7,036 bases of DNA from Omnitrophica bacterium RIFCSPLOWO2_01_FULL_45_10 (GTDB lineage Bacteria; Omnitrophota; Gorgyraeia; 2-01-FULL-45-10). The stretch is from NCBI GenBank assembly GCA_001804165.1, contig MHFL01000017.1, positions 2,482 through 9,517 on the forward strand, written 5' to 3'. Shown piece after piece: positions 5,981 through 7,036 of this stretch; position 1 is the first letter of the stretch, and each line of letters opens with the position of its first letter. The position numbers and the translations under genes were made by a program. The notes under the pieces are model-generated. The model was not told where the DNA came from. It ran no database searches and saw nothing but the letters and a program-made list of their open reading frames with translations.

Positions 5981-6975
5981 AAAGAATCACCTATAAATCC
6001 GCGGGAGTTGATATTGACGGGGCGAATGCGCTAGTAAGCGACTATAAACGCTTTGCCGGGCTTACCAGAACCCGAGGCGTTGTCAGCGGAATAGGGACAT
6101 TCGGCGCGCTCTTCAGGCCCGGCTTCAAAAAATTTAAAGACCCCTTGCTCGTTTCGTCTACCGACGGCGTAGGGACAAAGTTGAAGATCGCGTTTTTGGC
6201 CGACAAGCATGATACCATAGGGATAGACTTAGTCGCGATGAGCACGAACGATATTCTCTGTCAAGGCGCCAGGGGCCTATTCTTTCTCGATTACATATCG
6301 ACCGGCAAGATAAGGCCGGCCGTTTTAAAAGATCTCGTGAAAGGGATTGCCGCCGGTTGTCGCGAGGCAGGATACGCTTTGATAGGAGGCGAGACCGCGG
6401 AGATGCCGGACATGTACAAGCAAGGCGAATATGACCTTGCGGGGTTTGGAATAGGTATTGTCGATAGGAGCGACGTGATCGACGGTACAACTATCAGAAA
6501 AGGCGATATAATTCTTGGGTTAGAGTCGAGCGGTCTACATTCCAATGGCTTCAGTCTCGTGCGAAAGATTTTTAGCGAAAAGGAATTAAATAAATATTCT
6601 GAAGAATTGCTGAAGCCGACCGGTCTTTACAGTAAACCGGTTCTATCCTTAAAGGAAAAACTAAAGATAAGAGGGATAGCCCACATAACAGGCGGCGCGT
6701 TTTATGATAAGATACCGAGGATAATTCCTAATGGGCTGGCGGTGGAAATCGATAAAGGTTCATGGCGCGCCCCGTGGATATTTTCGCTGATCAAGGCCCG
6801 AGGTAAAATAGACGATAAAGAGATGTACAGGGTCTTCAACATGGGCATAGGGATGGTCCTTGTCCTGGCAAAACCCGACGCTGATCGAGCGATGGATATC
6901 CTGCAAAGATTTCATGTCAAGTCTCATGTCATAGGCGAGGTTGTGCGTGGAAATAGAGAAGTTATAATCGAGTAA
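5977..6975 (+). CDS. purM: Phosphoribosylformylglycinamidine cyclo-ligase (AIR synthetase)
   Basis: ATP-dependent cyclisation of FGAM to 5-aminoimidazole ribonucleotide, upstream of the PurE and PurC steps. The 332 residues span the normal two-domain PurM fold. Motifs: YKSAGVDIDGAN (6-17), LVSSTDGVGTKLKIA (58-72, ATP-binding glycine-rich segment), DLVAMSTNDI (84-93), GARGLFFLDYISTGK (97-111), GYALIGGETAEMPDMY (132-147), GLESSGLHSNGFSLV (181-195), GIAHITGGAF (233-242) and EMYRVFNMGIGM (282-293). It begins within the purC stop (ATGA, 4-nt overlap), so it is translationally coupled and co-transcribed. The C-terminus ends at the common VVIE-like tail (REVIIE), so the gene is complete. It is followed immediately by the heptamer repeat rather than another gene in the visible sequence. 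Confidence 0.96.
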   Translation: MKRITYKSAGVDIDGANALVSDYKRFAGLTRTRGVVSGIGTFGALFRPGFKKFKDPLLVSSTDGVGTKLKIAFLADKHDTIGIDLVAMSTNDILCQGARGLFFLDYISTGKIRPAVLKDLVKGIAAGCREAGYALIGGETAEMPDMYKQGEYDLAGFGIGIVDRSDVIDGTTIRKGDIILGLESSGLHSNGFSLVRKIFSEKELNKYSEELLKPTGLYSKPVLSLKEKLKIRGIAHITGGAFYDKIPRIIPNGLAVEIDKGSWRAPWIFSLIKARGKIDDKEMYRVFNMGIGMVLVLAKPDADRAMDILQRFHVKSHVIGEVVRGNREVIIE

Positions 6976-6976
6976 T

Positions 6977-7036
6977 ACGTAATGCGTAAAACGTAATACG
7001 TAATTTTAAAATTACTTATTACTTATTACTTATTAC
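6977..7036. repeat. Inverted array of 7-bp tandem repeats, continuing past the window
   Basis: Starting 1 nt after the purM stop are four heptamers in a row: ACGTAAT (6977-6983), GCGTAAA (6984-6990), ACGTAAT (6991-6997) and ACGTAAT (6998-7004). After TTT and AAA come ATTACTT at 7011, 7018 and 7025, and a partial copy at 7032-7036. ATTACTT is the reverse complement of AAGTAAT, so the right arm is the left arm inverted with one base changed. The centre, 7000-7015, is a perfect 16-bp palindrome (GTAATTTTAAAATTAC). The arms pair over about 29 positions with few mismatches (6985, 6990, 6992, 6999). It is AT-rich and may act as a 3' structure for the purine mRNA. The right boundary is not visible. 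Confidence 0.85.

Overview
The window reads as ordinary, gene-dense bacterial chromosome: compact operons, short overlaps, good sigma70-type promoters and no phage, plasmid, IS or CRISPR signal. The lineage cannot be fixed from sequence reading alone. The moderate GC content, frequent ATA and AGG codons and this mix of housekeeping and polyamine genes are compatible with an uncultured bacterium of the Omnitrophota/PVC type, but that is only an impression.

Layout. Bases 1-499 are the 3' end of enolase (eno), on the + strand. It overlaps a small FtsB/DivIC-type cell-division gene (487-759). From 760 to 1010 lies about 250 bp without a convincing gene but with four clean hairpins. The last (970-1008) is a bidirectional intrinsic terminator shared with an initiator tRNA-fMet gene (1011-1087) that faces the other way and has its own promoter (1097-1124). 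On the minus strand follow a PLP-dependent ornithine decarboxylase (1133-2305) and, upstream of it in the same transcription unit, a bacterial homospermidine synthase (2363-3814). A perfect 34-bp palindrome separates the two. A 158-bp divergent promoter region (3815-3972) then fires leftward into the polyamine pair and rightward into a purine operon: purB (3973-5265), purC (5273-5980) and purM (5977-6975). After purM comes an inverted array of 7-bp tandem repeats that runs off the window end.

How the genes work together. The minus-strand pair is a two-step route from ornithine to putrescine to sym-homospermidine. The purine operon supplies AIR synthetase (PurM), SAICAR synthetase (PurC) and adenylosuccinate lyase (PurB), and PurC's product is the substrate of PurB. 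Eno-FtsB is a known genomic association in several bacterial groups.

I found no clearly new multi-gene system. The items most worth a second look are the inverted heptamer array, the run of perfect hairpins after ftsB, the 34-bp intercistronic palindrome, the unusual anticodon stem of the initiator tRNA, and the self-contained homospermidine module.
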